Assembly: GCA_009809945.1 (NCBI GenBank)
Contig: WTPW01000422.1
Coordinates: forward strand, 1 to 64,000
Direction: 5' to 3'
Length of the DNA: 64,000 nucleotides
Source of the DNA: Gigaspora margarita
Lineage: Eukaryota > Glomeromycota > Glomeromycetes > Diversisporales > Gigasporaceae
Below, piece by piece: positions 33,190 to 44,389 of the stretch (within the stretch, counting starts at the first letter, position 1; each line of letters begins with the position of its first letter). The notes beneath the pieces were generated by a model, which was given only the letters and a program-made list of their open reading frames with translations, ran no database searches and had not been told where the DNA came from. The translations under genes were made by a program, and so were the position numbers.

Positions 33190-34480
33190 ATATTATAAGT
33201 TTTAATTTTGATATGTTGTGTTTTGAATATTTTAATCATGTTAACAAAGTTAGTTTTTGCTATATCATAATTGTTCTTGTGGATTGATTCACTATTCTTG
33301 CCAATACTAGCCTTAAGATGAAGTTATTTTCTTTTTATAACCAAATAAGACACAATATACCCAATACAAAAAATCATATGCTTTGTCAACATGTTTAGTT
33401 CTGAATGCTCTGTTTTGTTATAACAGTCTGCATCAGAATAGTTTTCATCACTATAAAAAAGAAAAAATGTTGCTTAATATAACAGACAAAGCAGTCAGAA
33501 TGAACCAAATTTCTTACCAAGTAAATATAGTTTGTGGGTTTTTGCACATGGCCCAACTATGAACATATTAGCAGTCTGTTTAGATTGGATCTTCCAGAAA
33601 AATACCTGATCTATATATAACTATTATAATAATATTGTTTAAAATTTATAACCAATGTAGATAACTAAATCATGCATAAAGATAGAAACTTATGCATCCT
33701 CAATACATTTTTCTACATATATTATAGCTTCATTAGTGGTATCAACATTTTCAAGATAATTTTTAATTGTGTTTTTATCTGTAACATTCTATTTTAAAGT
33801 GGTCCATTATAGAATTTTTACAAACTTATGAATGCTAAATTAGAATGTTATATAAAAAATTTGATTAATTTACATCTTATTTGCGGACTTTCTTAGGAGA
33901 TCACATATACTAGCAACTCCTTGCATACTGCATTTCTTTGCAAGAAGTCTAAGGCTAACAATTTCTGATAATAAGAATGCTTCTAAAAAAGATTTTACTG
34001 GTTTACTAATGTGTTCTTTCTCTTTTTGAATATCACATCTTGTTATAATTATCAGATAATTGATCTCATTAGTTGAGAGGAAAATCTTACACAAGGATAG
34101 TCTGGACTTAAAAATATATTCTCCTCACAAAAATCAAGAACACTACACTAGAATAAATTAGAACAAAAAATGAACATTAATACACAATGAATAGAGGTGA
34201 ATAGGTAGATATAACTTACTTAGTGTGTGCAGATTTATTATCTTGTTGTATAGATTTTATAGCATTAATGGCATTAGTATATTCATTGAATGATATATTA
34301 AATATAAAATCTGTTTTGGCCTGCATATTAAAAAATAATTTAACCAAGATAATATAAGTATAAAATAATAAAAAAAATAGTATATAAATTAGTCCTAGTC
34401 TGATCTTTTTACTTGAACCCAGTGCAGAATTTGATTTATAAGACTCTTTATGACCTTGGGAATCTTTTATATGGTCCTGG
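33190..34480 (-). pseudogene. Unrecognised decayed multi-exon gene remnant
   Basis: The minus strand shows several coding-like blocks with splice-like borders. One at 34220-34320 is preceded by ATATGCAG and followed by GTAAGT, and reads FIFNISFNEYTNAINAIKS in the frame that stays open. One starting at 34476 follows ATATCCAG. A 74-residue frame at 33870-34094 ends SICDLLRKSANKM. Coding-like shreds continue to about 33190 (SELNMLTKHMIFCIGYIV). The phase of the 34476 block does not fit the 34220-34320 block through the donors I can see, and stops are present, so I treat it as degraded. No family was recognised. Confidence 0.3.
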
Positions 34481-34907
34481 ATATTGAAAAAAAAGTAAAA
34501 TTTACTATATAAAAAAAAACAAATATAAACAAATGTTTTTTTAATACTTAAGTGATTTTGCTTCTCGGCATTTTTTTTTACAAATGTCTTTAACTGGCTG
34601 GATAAAAATAATCTTGTATCATTTGAATCCTTAATGCAATTGTTTTTGATATCATTAATGTACCCTAACTACTTTGCAGAACAAGCAAGTTCTCTACGTA
34701 TATAAACAACCATAAAATATGATCCACAACCCTTTTTTAATCTTGTTTTTGTAGTATTTCTTTTTTACTGTTGCCTATAAGTTATATACACTTTTAGAAA
34801 TCTTTTATTCTTGTATAATATAGGAAAGAAATGAGATTGGCATAAAACTAGGTTAAATTACTGTATTACTAAAAATCAAACAATGTATCCAGTGTATTCA
34901 AGACACT

Positions 34908-35160
34908 TGAGAGAAGATGTAACTCTACGTTGGCCAGCCAATATGTAAATCAGCTGACTACTTGAGAGTGTCAATACATCACATAAATTGTCTTGGTGGA
35001 TGAAACATATTCTAGTCTTGAAAAGTTTAAGAGCACTTAAGTGAAAATGTAACTTCACTCTGGCCAGCCAATACATAAATCAGCTAGCTTTCAAGGGTTG
35101 TCAAAACATCATGTAAATTGTCTCAGTGACCAGAATGTATTCTAGCCTTAAACCCACAGC
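34908..35160. repeat. Two tandem copies of a ~130-bp block
   Basis: TTGGCCAGCCAATATGTAAA and, ~130 bp later, CTGGCCAGCCAATACATAAA. Flanking CATCACATAAATTGTCT and CATCATGTAAATTGTCT also repeat. The minus-strand frame at 34876-35076 spans the repeat and is probably not a gene. Confidence 0.65.
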
Positions 35161-35249
35161 AGTGCATATCATAAAATGTATCATATGATATACTTAAAGC
35201 CATACAAATTAAATTAGTTGTTTCTCATCACATAGGACAAGCAAATAGG

Positions 35250-35379
35250 ACCCAGCTGGCCAGCAAAAAATTTATATTTCAAAATTTTTTCAATATAAAA
35301 ATTTTTGTAAATTTTTTTTTCAAAAAAATTTTATATAAAAAAAATTTTTAACTTTTTTAAAAAAGTGGCCCAGCTGGGT
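35250..35379. mobile_element. Short hairpin MITE, ACCCAGCTGGCCAGC family
   Basis: ACCCAGCTGGCCAGC on the left and, reversed from the right, ACCCAGCTGGGCCAC enclose A/T runs that also pair. 130 bp, non-coding. Confidence 0.6.
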
Positions 35380-35393
35380 AACAAGAAACAATT

Positions 35394-35654
35394 TTATTTG
35401 TTTGCATGGCCTAACTTCAAATTATTTAGATATCTTCGAGCTTGATTGTTATTTCTGGACAACAACGTCAGAGTTTTCTTATACAAATTATGCCCTTTAC
35501 TTATCATAAGTAAATTCGTCAACTTTTTCTCTGTACATAAAGCAACTAAGCAGTGACCAAATCTTATTCTTCTTGAAAAACCATCTAAAACATTTGTAAT
35601 TGTAAGTTTCTTTTGTCGAAGCAGTAGTTGAGATCTTGAGGCACAGGTTTGCAC
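35394..35654 (-). CDS. Hypothetical small basic protein or coding fragment, 86 aa
   Basis: The frame is rich in Leu, Arg, Lys and Asn, with no signal peptide, membrane segment or motif I recognise. It contains LDGFSRRIRFGHCLVALC and NNNQARRYLNNLKLG, which read as normal protein rather than repeat translation. It ends right beside the MITE at 35250-35379. The upstream sequence (AATCGATTGATCAATTTTTTTTG on the minus strand) offers no clear promoter. It could be an internal or last exon of a decayed gene. Confidence 0.3.
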   Translation of the reverse strand: MQTCASRSQLLLRQKKLTITNVLDGFSRRIRFGHCLVALCTEKKLTNLLMISKGHNLYKKTLTLLSRNNNQARRYLNNLKLGHANK

Positions 35655-35699
35655 AAAAAAAATTGATCAATCGATTGAAGTCACATACAGGGTCCCTAG

Positions 35700-36317
35700 A
35701 AAATTTTGAAAAGATTAGAAAACAATAAATCGCAATTTTTATTGGATATTACATTATAATACAAGTTTATCCTGCACGTTAAAATCCGCAAATTTAATTG
35801 GTTAACTATTTTGTCCTCCAATCATGTTTGCGTATTTGCGTGTGTAACTTCACGTGCGCAAAAAAGTATATCGATATTCGTATTCTGTATAAAATTTAAT
35901 AAGAAATTCGGGAGGTTTATAAAATTATAGTTAAGATATTCAAAAAAGTTAAGTGTAAATATTAAGTTTAAACCTTAATAATAAAGATTATTTTTGTGTT
36001 TTACGTATTAATTTATTAGCAGTAAGTCTCTTGAGTGCGTAGCTATAGATGGATTTAAGTGTAATAGGCATTATATAAATACGATTGTAATTATTTAATT
36101 AATAGCAGATAGTATAAATTAAATGCGTAGCGACTCTGAGAATTACTTTTTAGAATTGTACCTATCGATCAATATGTAACGGTTGTTTTTTGATTGTTTT
36201 GATCAACAAAAACTATACTAAATTTGATATCGCAATAAAAAACAATATTTGGTGTCGTTGCTAAAACAATTTTTCCAAATTTCCAAAGAAAAGAACTTAT
36301 TATACTTATTATACACT
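35700..36317. other. AT-rich intergenic sequence
   Basis: No gene recognised. Less repetitive than its surroundings. Confidence 0.35.
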
Positions 36318-36653
36318 TAAGCCACATGGTTTTAGTCGGCTGGCTTAGCCAGCCGACTAAATCATCGGCTAAGCTGCTGGCTAACGGTTAACTATTGGTC
36401 TGCATCCGGGTTATTTGGCGTATTTATTTTCCTTTCGAAACTTATCGGATTCTTACTATTAGGGTTGTTAATGAAGCACTTCAGTCAATAATAAAACCAC
36501 TCCGGAGTACTCCAGAAGTGGGTTGTATGTTTTATTAATGTCTGGAGTATTCCATTAACAATCCTATTTACAATAGTAAGTTTTTAACCGTCGATCACAT
36601 TACATCGGCTGGCTTAGCCGGCTAAGCCGGCTTAGCTGTGGCTGCCTTAGCCG
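36318..36653. mobile_element. GGCTTAGCC-rich TIR MITE, copy 1
   Basis: The left side has TAAGCCACATGGTTTTAGTC, then the palindrome GGCTGGCTTAGCCAGCC. The right side has GGCTGGCTTAGCCGGCTAAG. A copy of the same family lies at 52681-52922. This copy carries a nested MITE at 36461-36566. Confidence 0.65.
36461..36566. mobile_element. Nested 106-bp MITE, AGGGTTGTTAATG family
   Basis: The ends are AGGGTTGTTAATGAAGCACT and, reversed from the right, TAGGATTGTTAATGGAATAC, with inner ACTCCGGAGTACTCC pairing. The sister element at 52681 reads straight across this point without it, so it is a later insertion. Confidence 0.65.
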
Positions 36654-36659
36654 CTATGT

Positions 36660-37514
36660 CACCGCCGGCGACAAGCATATTTTTTCTTTTCATAAAAACA
36701 ATAAAAAAGTATATAGGTGATAATCATATGCCAATTTTGTGTCATGATTTTCTCAAATCATGTGATTATCCCGAAGCATCATTTTGCTGTGGGTTCCCCA
36801 TATGTGTATGGTTGTAAATTTAATGAATTAATATGTTGGTTTTTTTGTTAAATTTTTAAAGATTGCAAAGTTTTTTCTTATTATCGTTAGAATTTAACTG
36901 TTAAGTACACGTTCGATAACACACAATAATTAATCCAACCACACATATACGAAATTAAAATTATTTACTGATTCATTTATTTAAAATTTTCAATTTTCTT
37001 TTACGATATAATTCATTTGCGTAGAAATTTTTAAGAAATATAAAGTTTAAAAAAGTTAGTTATCTTCATTTCCTTTTTATAAAATTAATTATAACAGATT
37101 TTTGATTGGGTGGTTGTATGAGAATCCAGATTTTTAAGTTTATTACTATTTTATTAATTATATTATGTTATATGAATGTGAAGTTTGCAATTTGATTATT
37201 TTCTATTGATTTTCTTATTTTTATCAGTTTCATCGCTTGCCTTTCTAAAAAATTTTTTCAATAAGAGACAAAACCTAATTTCATTTTTCGTCAGTGACAG
37301 AACTTATAGATTTCATTAAACAACATAGTAGTTATATTAGACATTCTACGAAATAATTCTTCTGAGGATAAACTCGTTACAGTGAAAACTTAATATTCGC
37401 TTCCAAGTTTTCCCTCGAGCATCACTTATATATGATAATTAACACTTTCTTAGCAAAGTGTCTTTATATTCATTCCAGTGTTCATTTTTCACGTGTGCAA
37501 AAGTGTGCGCACGT
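36660..37514. other. AT-rich intergenic sequence
   Basis: No supported gene. The frame beginning at 37432 runs into the MITE at 37523 and is not credible. Confidence 0.35.
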
Positions 37515-37522
37515 GTGCAGAT

Positions 37523-37674
37523 TAGTGTTTCGGGCGAAACCCGAATTTGCTGATCATTTGCAGATCAAATTGGGCGAAACTAATTTCGGAGGGTTTCGGA
37601 CCTATAGGGGCGAAATTAAAATTCCTCTGGGCGAAATATTTCGGATTTGGAAAATAATTTCGCCCGAAACACTA
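37523..37674. mobile_element. hAT-type MITE, TAGTGTTTCGGGCGAAAC family
   Basis: Perfect inverted ends TAGTGTTTCGGGCGAAAC, and an exact 8-bp duplication GTGCAGAT (37515-37522 and 37675-37682). 152 bp. The intact ends suggest a fairly recent insertion. Confidence 0.85.
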
Positions 37675-38254
37675 GTGCAGATCCAATCAAAATTTTAAAT
37701 AAAGCAATTTAATTGGATCCGCATACATGCGTACACTTTTGCTCACGTACACTGATTCATTCTATTTAAACTCATAGTAAAAATATATATATATACAAGT
37801 GTTTGTGGCAGAGATGGTAAATGACTTTAAATGACCCAAATGACTCAAATGACAAATGACCAGTCATTGGTCATTTCACTGCCCAAATGACTTAAGAAGG
37901 TCATTTAACTCTGGTTAATTGATGATCTAATACTTTTAGCCAATCAAAATTGATTATTGTTTTCCGTAAATAAAATTTTGCTAGATACTATCCAATAAAA
38001 ATTATTACACATGATAAATAACTGAATCATTTGATGAATGATTGTCATTTGTCATTCTAGACCGGTTGTAAGGCGGCATTCCAATCGAATCATAAGATCA
38101 GGTATGAAGTGATTAAAAAAAACACTAGACAAAAAAATATTGTATTTACTTTTTCTTTTAAAATAAAAAAAGTTCACGAATAATAATTTACCGATTATAA
38201 AATGATATAAATCATTTTCGAATTTACAAATGGCATGTTAATTAATAATCGACG

Positions 38255-38470
38255 TGCGGACTGAAGATGGATAGTAGGTCCTACACTGCGGGAATTAGGG
38301 AACCGGGACGTCATATGACGGACTTAACTGGAGCATGAGCTATCTCACGAGACTGGTAAAATTTGGGGCCATAGAGCCTTCGTTGATCCCTGAGGTGTCT
38401 AGAAAAATCTAGTTAAAGGGGGTTGTAGACTTCCCTTCTAGAAGTGTCTGGCCGAAGGGGTTGAAAAAAA
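38255..38470 (+). mobile_element. Short GC-richer retroposon-like insert with A-rich tail
   Basis: About 210 bp of higher GC content than its surroundings ends in an A-run followed by AATAATAATA. ACGTG occurs just before it and just after the tail, and the sister repeats at 39951 and 40032 read straight through (TCGACGTGAATTGAGAAATG). This supports insertion into an existing repeat. No tRNA boxes were recognised, so its class is unknown. Confidence 0.5.
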
Positions 38471-38539
38471 AATAATAATAACGTGAATTGATAAATGATG
38501 CGAACATATGCATTATTTAAAACATTGATCGGTAGGATG

Positions 38540-39710
38540 CAAACATGGCGTCGAAACGAAACCTACCCGAAACTAGTTTCGGACGGTTCTAATCCGAAAC
38601 TAGTTTCGGATTTTTTTAAAAAAATCGAAACTCCGAAACCCGAAACCCCGAAACTATAATCCGAAACTCAACCCTATAATGCGAAACTCAAAAATATAAT
38701 ATTGAAGCTTATAAATTTACTATAAAGTTGCCTTATTTTTAATGAACCCAAAATGTAAATTATTTTGAATAAATTATAATATTATATAGATCCTTTTTTT
38801 TTAATTATGTTTTTGGCAATTTTTTTTCACTGCCTCGGTTTGTTCGGGGGTTTTTTTAAAGCTGGTCAACTTGATTTTTAATATCATACCGTTATTACAA
38901 CTGATTTCAAAATTCTAGGACGATAGAAAAAAAATTGCCAATGATGAATTGATAAGTATTTTATGCCTTTTGATACCAAAAATTTATTTAATTCTGCGGT
39001 AACTTATCAATTCTATCATTAGTAGATATGGACATACTAATTACTTATTATTACTTGATATTGTACCCAGTTTTAACGTAATAAGTAAAAAACTGATGTT
39101 TGCAAAAGCAACTTGATTGTCGGAATTTTAATTTCGGAAATATACCTTTCATGTTGTACTTGTGAATCATAACAACAAAAAGGACTACACGCATGCAATA
39201 AATTGTTGGATGCATTCCAGCCCAAATATCGCTGGATATTAAATTTTATTGAATTCTTTAAGGAGATATATAGCATACTTCAATGCGATTAATGTATATT
39301 GAAGAGATACATAGCATACATCAGTGCATTTGATGTATAATTGAAAGAGATATATAATACATTAGCAATCAATGTATATGGAAGTTGGGTAGTTTTTGGT
39401 GTTCAGGTGAGGTTTCGATTCGAATGAGGTTTCGGGTGAGGTTTCGAGTTTCGGATAAGGTTTCGGAAGTTATAATCCGAAGCACGTAACTTCGGATTTG
39501 GTACAAAAGGGTTTCGACGTCAATTTTGGAGAGAATAAACAAATAAGTTATTGATGGTTTGGCAGTTTCGGGGTTTCGGTTGAGGTTTCGAGTTTCGGTC
39601 GAGGTTTCGGGTTTCGGGTGAGGTTTCGAGTTTCGGATAAGGTTTCGGAAGCTATAATCCGAAACCCGAAACTTTCGGAATCGCCAAAAAAGGTTTCGGT
39701 GCCATCTCTG
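38540..39710. mobile_element. Non-autonomous hAT element, inner of the nested pair
   Basis: The ends are CAAACATGGCGTCGAAAC and, reversed from the right, CAGAGATGGCACCGAAAC, with an exact 8-bp duplication GTAGGATG (38532-38539 and 39711-39718). Both ends hold runs of CCGAAAC or GTTTCGG repeats. The right end is richer in long GGTTTCGAGTTTCGG units. The minus frame at 39369-39722 only translates these repeats. Confidence 0.85.
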
Positions 39711-40280
39711 GTAGGATGTCAACTCTATGCAAATGACCTAATGACCAAATGACCCCGATCATTTGGAAATGACCATAGTCTTTTGGTCACGAGTCATTTC
39801 CAAATAACCCAATATTGGCAAATGATCAGGTTATTTACCATCCCTGGTATGAAGTGTTTTAAAAAAAAAATACTAGACAAAAAAATAAGTATTTACTATT
39901 TTTAAAAAAAAGTTTGTAAATAATAATTTACCGATTGCAAAACGATATAATCGACGTGAATTGAGAAATGATGCGTTATCAGTAGGATGTCAACTCTATG
40001 CTATGCAAAATGACCTAAATGACCAAATGACCAGAATAATCGACGTGAATTGAGAAATGATGCGAACATATATAATTATACAAGTTTTTCGTGATCAGTA
40101 GGATATCAACTCTATACAAAATGACCTAATGACTAAATGACCCGGTCATTTGGAAATGACCATAGTCATTTGGTCACGACAAAATTCGAATGACCTCAAA
40201 TGTCCAGTCATTTTGAGGTCATCTGAGGTCATTTGAAAAATTGGCAAATGACCAGGTCATTTACCATCTCTGGTTTGTGG

Positions 40281-41060
40281 GGTGCCGCTGGCACCCTTTA
40301 CGATCCAAAGTGTCCATAATGAATGAAACTCGATTTTTAATAAAAAAAATTCTGTTACAAACCTACTCAACAGATAATACGTTGGTTTATATCATGAATT
40401 ACTGTTAAAAATTCTCATAAAACTTGTGTGCTATTCTAATAATCACAATACAGTGTTAGGGTTTAATTAGTTCACATTGGAATTATTATAGTTTCTATCA
40501 TGTATTACTGTTATAAGCCTTACTATTCTGGTGATACATGGTATGTGACTCACTAATGCTTTAACGTTATCCACATCTCAGTTAATCTAATTTCAAAGCT
40601 ACAAAGTGCTTATAATGAATAAAACTTGAATTTTTAATTTTTGCTACAGAACTTACTATTCTAGTAGCAATGAAAAGGTGAATTATTTTGTATTAGAATC
40701 ACTAATTTCTATCATGAATTACTATAAAAAATTCTGTTACAAACCTATTCGACAGATAATACATTTTAAGGTTGAGTTTGATCAAATTATTGTAGTTCTT
40801 TTATGAATTACTATTAAAATTTCTCATATAAAACTTGAGGGATATTCTAATAATCATTTTCATTAAAATATATTTTATAAACTTTATTATAAAAATTTTT
40901 TAAAATCATTACAATATGGGGTTAGGATTAAATTAGTTTGCTTTGGAAGTATAATCTTCCTCCTCTATAATCACACAGTTTGTATCATGAAAATATATTA
41001 TAAATGAGAGTGATTTAGTCACAATAATATATATAATATTTATAATGTGATTATATAAAA
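40281..41060. other. AT-rich sequence with internal similarity
   Basis: ATCATGAATTACTGTTA and TTACAAACCTA-ACAGATAATAC blocks recur (40330-40400 and 40690-40830), showing a ~370-bp duplicated segment. A further relative lies at 42130-42180. No gene. Confidence 0.4.
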
Positions 41061-41068
41061 GTGCACTT

Positions 41069-41373
41069 ATGAATTCTGTGCCAGGTTATATTGATCATGT
41101 GCCCGAACTGCAAATTTTTTGAATTTTATTAATGTTAGGGTTAGGGTTAAGGTTAGGATTTGAGGTTAGCAAGACTTATAGTAAAATCATTCAAAGAGAA
41201 CTTTTTGTTAGTGCACTAAAGGTGTTTTTTATGCAAACTTTTGGCAAATAAGCGATTTTTGACAAAACAAACAGGTTGTTTTGAAATTTCATGATTTTGT
41301 TATGTTGCACCTGATCTTGAAATCTGATTTGCAGTTTGAACACATGATTGACATAACCTAGCACAGAATTCAT
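41069..41373. mobile_element. TIR MITE, ATGAATTCTGTGC family, with telomere-like core
   Basis: The inverted ends are ~50 bp: ATGAATTCTGTGCCAGGTTA on the left and ATGAATTCTGTGCTAGGTTA reversed from the right. The centre-left carries TTAGGGTTAGGGTTAAGG (41133-41151). The minus frame at 41191-41373 lies inside and is not a gene. Confidence 0.75.
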
Positions 41374-41467
41374 GTGTGCTATAAAAGTAAATATTTTAAA
41401 TTCACAAATAGATAATAAAAAACCAAAAAAAATTTATTCAAAAATAAGCAACCTGTAATCAATAATA

Positions 41468-41799
41468 GTCACTACATAGTAAAGTCCAAATTCTACTATA
41501 TAAATTGATTGTAATCGATTAAGTAAACTTATTCAGGAGGTCAAAATACATATATTTTGAAATGTTTATACAATTTGGAGAAATTTTTATTATTGACTTT
41601 TAATTTTTACATTCAACAAAAAAAAATTGGAATTTTTAAAAAATATATTCGATGATGTAAAAATTAAATATTTATAATAAAAACCTCTCAAATTTTGATA
41701 AAAATTTTGTAGTATGTGTATTATGATCTTCTGAATAAGTTTACTTAAGCAATTATAATCGTTTTGAATAGTAAAATTTGGACTTTATTATGTAGCAAC
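41468..41799. mobile_element. TIR MITE, GTTGCTACATAG family copy 2
   Basis: Same family and length as 12426-12758: GTCACTACATAGTAAAGTCC on the left, and on the right an end that reversed gives GTTGCTACATAATAAAGTCC. The shared interior includes AATCGATTAAGTAAACTT. Confidence 0.7.
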
Positions 41800-43326
41800 T
41801 ACTTGCAATCACTAAACGTCAATTTTACTTGAAAATAAGCTACTTCCAATTTCTTGTATAAGTTTTTGGCCCAAAAAAAGATAGCTTACTTTTGGGAATA
41901 TGTAATAGTAAAATTTGAACTTTTATATATGATGTTGTAATTATATAAGAGTATTTTTACTAATAAAAATTTTCAAAAAGCTTCTAACAAATGTGATAGT
42001 GATTATAAGCTATTTGTGATTATATAAAAGTATTTATCATATAAAAAAAATGGGAGTTAAATTTTGTGTGATTATATAGAGGTTGTGACTATAGAGGAGG
42101 TAATTATAGAAGAGGAAGACTATCTTATAGTTTCTATCATGATATTGTTATAAACCTTACTATTTTGGCAATACACAGTATGTGACTTACTAATATATAT
42201 TATTAATATTATCCACATCTCAGTTAATCAATTTCAAAGGTACAAAATGCTATAATAAATGAAAATCAATTCTTTAAAAGAGAAGCAAATTGATTGATAG
42301 CTAATTCATTAAAAAAATTCAATAGTCTTTGCTATATCCAAAAAATGTAATTAGAATATGGAAAAATTCATCAGTTATGATGATATATTAAATCTGCTAA
42401 TTATTTGTATAATTAATATGTAACAGATTTATCATTTATTCATCCACATACCCATAAAAGTTAAAATTCATTTACACACTTATACTTACCAAGCAAGCAA
42501 TTAAACATGATACTATAAGTTATAAGGGCTATTAACATTAATGACATGTATTTGATATAATCAATATTGTGAATTTCTCATATCATGTGATTATAACCAT
42601 CTAATTTTCACACATGCAAAATGATTGGTAAAAATGTATAGGACACTCGTGATGAGATGATAATTGTATTATAATATAAGGAGTATATAAATGAAAAATA
42701 AATTAAATATATAAATATAGTATATAATATCAAGCTTAACTCATAATATTAAAGGTCTATAACATATATATTTCTATGATAAATGGACTATTTTGTGTTT
42801 TACAACACAAATCTTGTTAGCTTTTTAGTTATATTATAATTAGTTTCTTAAAAAACTGTAACAAAAGTTTTTCAATTCAACGATTCAATATGCATAAGAC
42901 AATATTGAAGTATTAATAAATATTTTTTTCAATTTATTTTTTAAACATACAGATAAATTTCAATGATCATTTAATTTTTATATAATATATTAAATAATTA
43001 ACAAAAATGGGACAAATTACATGTTTTGGCTTTTGTTTATTGGCTAATCTTTAAAAAAATTTGTTAATTAATTAAATTTTAGCTACTAAAAAAATTTTTA
43101 ACAATCAAAATACTAGAAATTAATAAAACATCAAAATTTATTAGGAAATTTTTTTAAAAAGAACAAATCATAACAAATTATACATTGTGTATCATATACT
43201 ATACTATTTTTACCATGGTATTTGCTATTTACACAAAAGTTTCTATTTTTAGCATTTCATATAATAAATCTAATTCTAACTCCAACCTTAACTTTACCCT
43301 AACCTAATCCTGACTCTACAAACTAA
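41800..43326. other. AT-rich stretch without a supported gene
   Basis: It contains a relative of the 40.4-40.5 kb segment (TTTCTATCATGATATTGTTATAAACC near 42130, then TATCCACATCTCAGTTAATC near 42209). Degenerate telomere-like CCTTAACTTTACCCTAACC lies at 43281-43300. Otherwise nothing recognisable. Confidence 0.4.
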
Positions 43327-43747
43327 TATGGTGCAAGACATCTATACTCAACAATCACGTGGCGTGTTTCAATTTTTTAAATAGCTATAACTTCTTATCT
43401 AAGGGGTTTTAAAAAAATCTGACCAGTGACTTTATAAAGCTATATCAGCTCTACATATATGCCAAATATCTTTTCAAAATCTCATCACTATAAGAAGTTT
43501 TAGCATTTTGAAAATTGAAATTTTATATGTAAATTTATAAATTTACATATAAAATTTAATTTTCAAAATGCTAAAACTTCTTATAGTGACGAGATTTTGA
43601 AAAGATATTTGGCATATATGTAGAGCTGATATAGCTTTATAAAGTCACTGGTCAGATTTTTTTAAAACCCTTTAGATAAGAAGTTATAGCTATTTAAAAA
43701 ATTGAAACACATCATGTGATTGTTGAGTATAGATGTCTTGCACCATA
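43327..43747. repeat. Nearly perfect 421-bp palindrome
   Basis: The arms run 43327-43537 and 43538-43747 with only a handful of mismatches by eye (for example ATCACGTGGCGTG against CATCATGTGAT). The centre, GTAAATTTATAAATTTAC, is itself a perfect palindrome, so there is no spacer. No coding capacity. Confidence 0.9.
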
Positions 43748-44254
43748 AATAAACCTTTTTTGATTTCTAGTTAAAATTTGTAAAGCTTATTTTTCTGATT
43801 CTAACAGTGTTAAATCATCAAAATCAGCCTAGTGGATCTCAAGAACTTGGCATTCAAGAAGAGAACATAAAGATTAGCAAATTTACTATTACACAAAATA
43901 TTATTATATAAGAGTCAAAATAGAATTGTTGATATTATACAATCCAATTAATAAAACTTTTTATACTTTTACAATACTTTTTCAGAAGCTCAAATAATTT
44001 AATTCTATAGTAAAAAGGCAATTTCACTAAAAAAAATGGGAAGTTTTTTTATAAAAAATGTAAATACTTCAAGACATTACCTTACCAAAATTTCATTTGT
44101 TATATAGAAAAAGAGATTAAAAATATCTCAAACAATGATTTAGCAAAGGTAACATGAGCAAAGAATATTAATTTGTATAATTTTTGTATAGGTGAATATA
44201 AGTATTATAGTACAGTTAAGTATTTTGGCTAAAATATATAATAAATCAACCAAA

Positions 44255-44335
44255 ACTGAATGATTTTGGTACTATTGGATTTGTCTCATCAAGATGAATC
44301 AAATAGTACCAAAATCATTCAATTACAATTACTAT
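44255..44335. repeat. Palindromic GGTACTATT module, copy 1
   Basis: AATGATTTTGGTACTATT, then a TCTCATCAAGATGAATC-type centre, then AATAGTACCAAAATCATT. Related modules are at 51738-51800, 52250-52320 and 52425-52490. Confidence 0.65.
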
Positions 44336-44389
44336 ATTATAACAGCCATAAGACATGTCCCCTGGATATAAGTTTATAATAAAAATTAT

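Larger units (their letters stand above)
37809..40272. mobile_element. Non-autonomous hAT element, outer of a nested pair
   Basis: The ends are CAGAGATGGTAAATGAC in inverted orientation, and an exact 8-bp duplication GTTTGTGG flanks it (37801-37808 and 40273-40280). The termini are packed with AAATGACC/GGTCATTT repeats. Inside there are direct repeats (38102-38250 resembles 39848-39960, with GTATGAAGTG then ACTAGACAAAAAAAT), a retroposon-like insert (38255-38470) and a second hAT element (38540-39710). No transposase. Confidence 0.85.

Noticed and set aside
34876-35076. 66-residue minus frame as a gene
   Set aside because: It spans a 130-bp tandem repeat and translates the same block twice.
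37432-37698. 88-residue plus frame as a gene
   Set aside because: Most of it lies in the MITE 37523-37674.
39369-39722. 117-residue minus frame rich in Arg-Asn-Glu-Thr
   Set aside because: It is a translation of the GTTTCGG repeats at the end of the inner hAT element.
41191-41373. 60-residue minus frame
   Set aside because: It lies fully within a TIR MITE.
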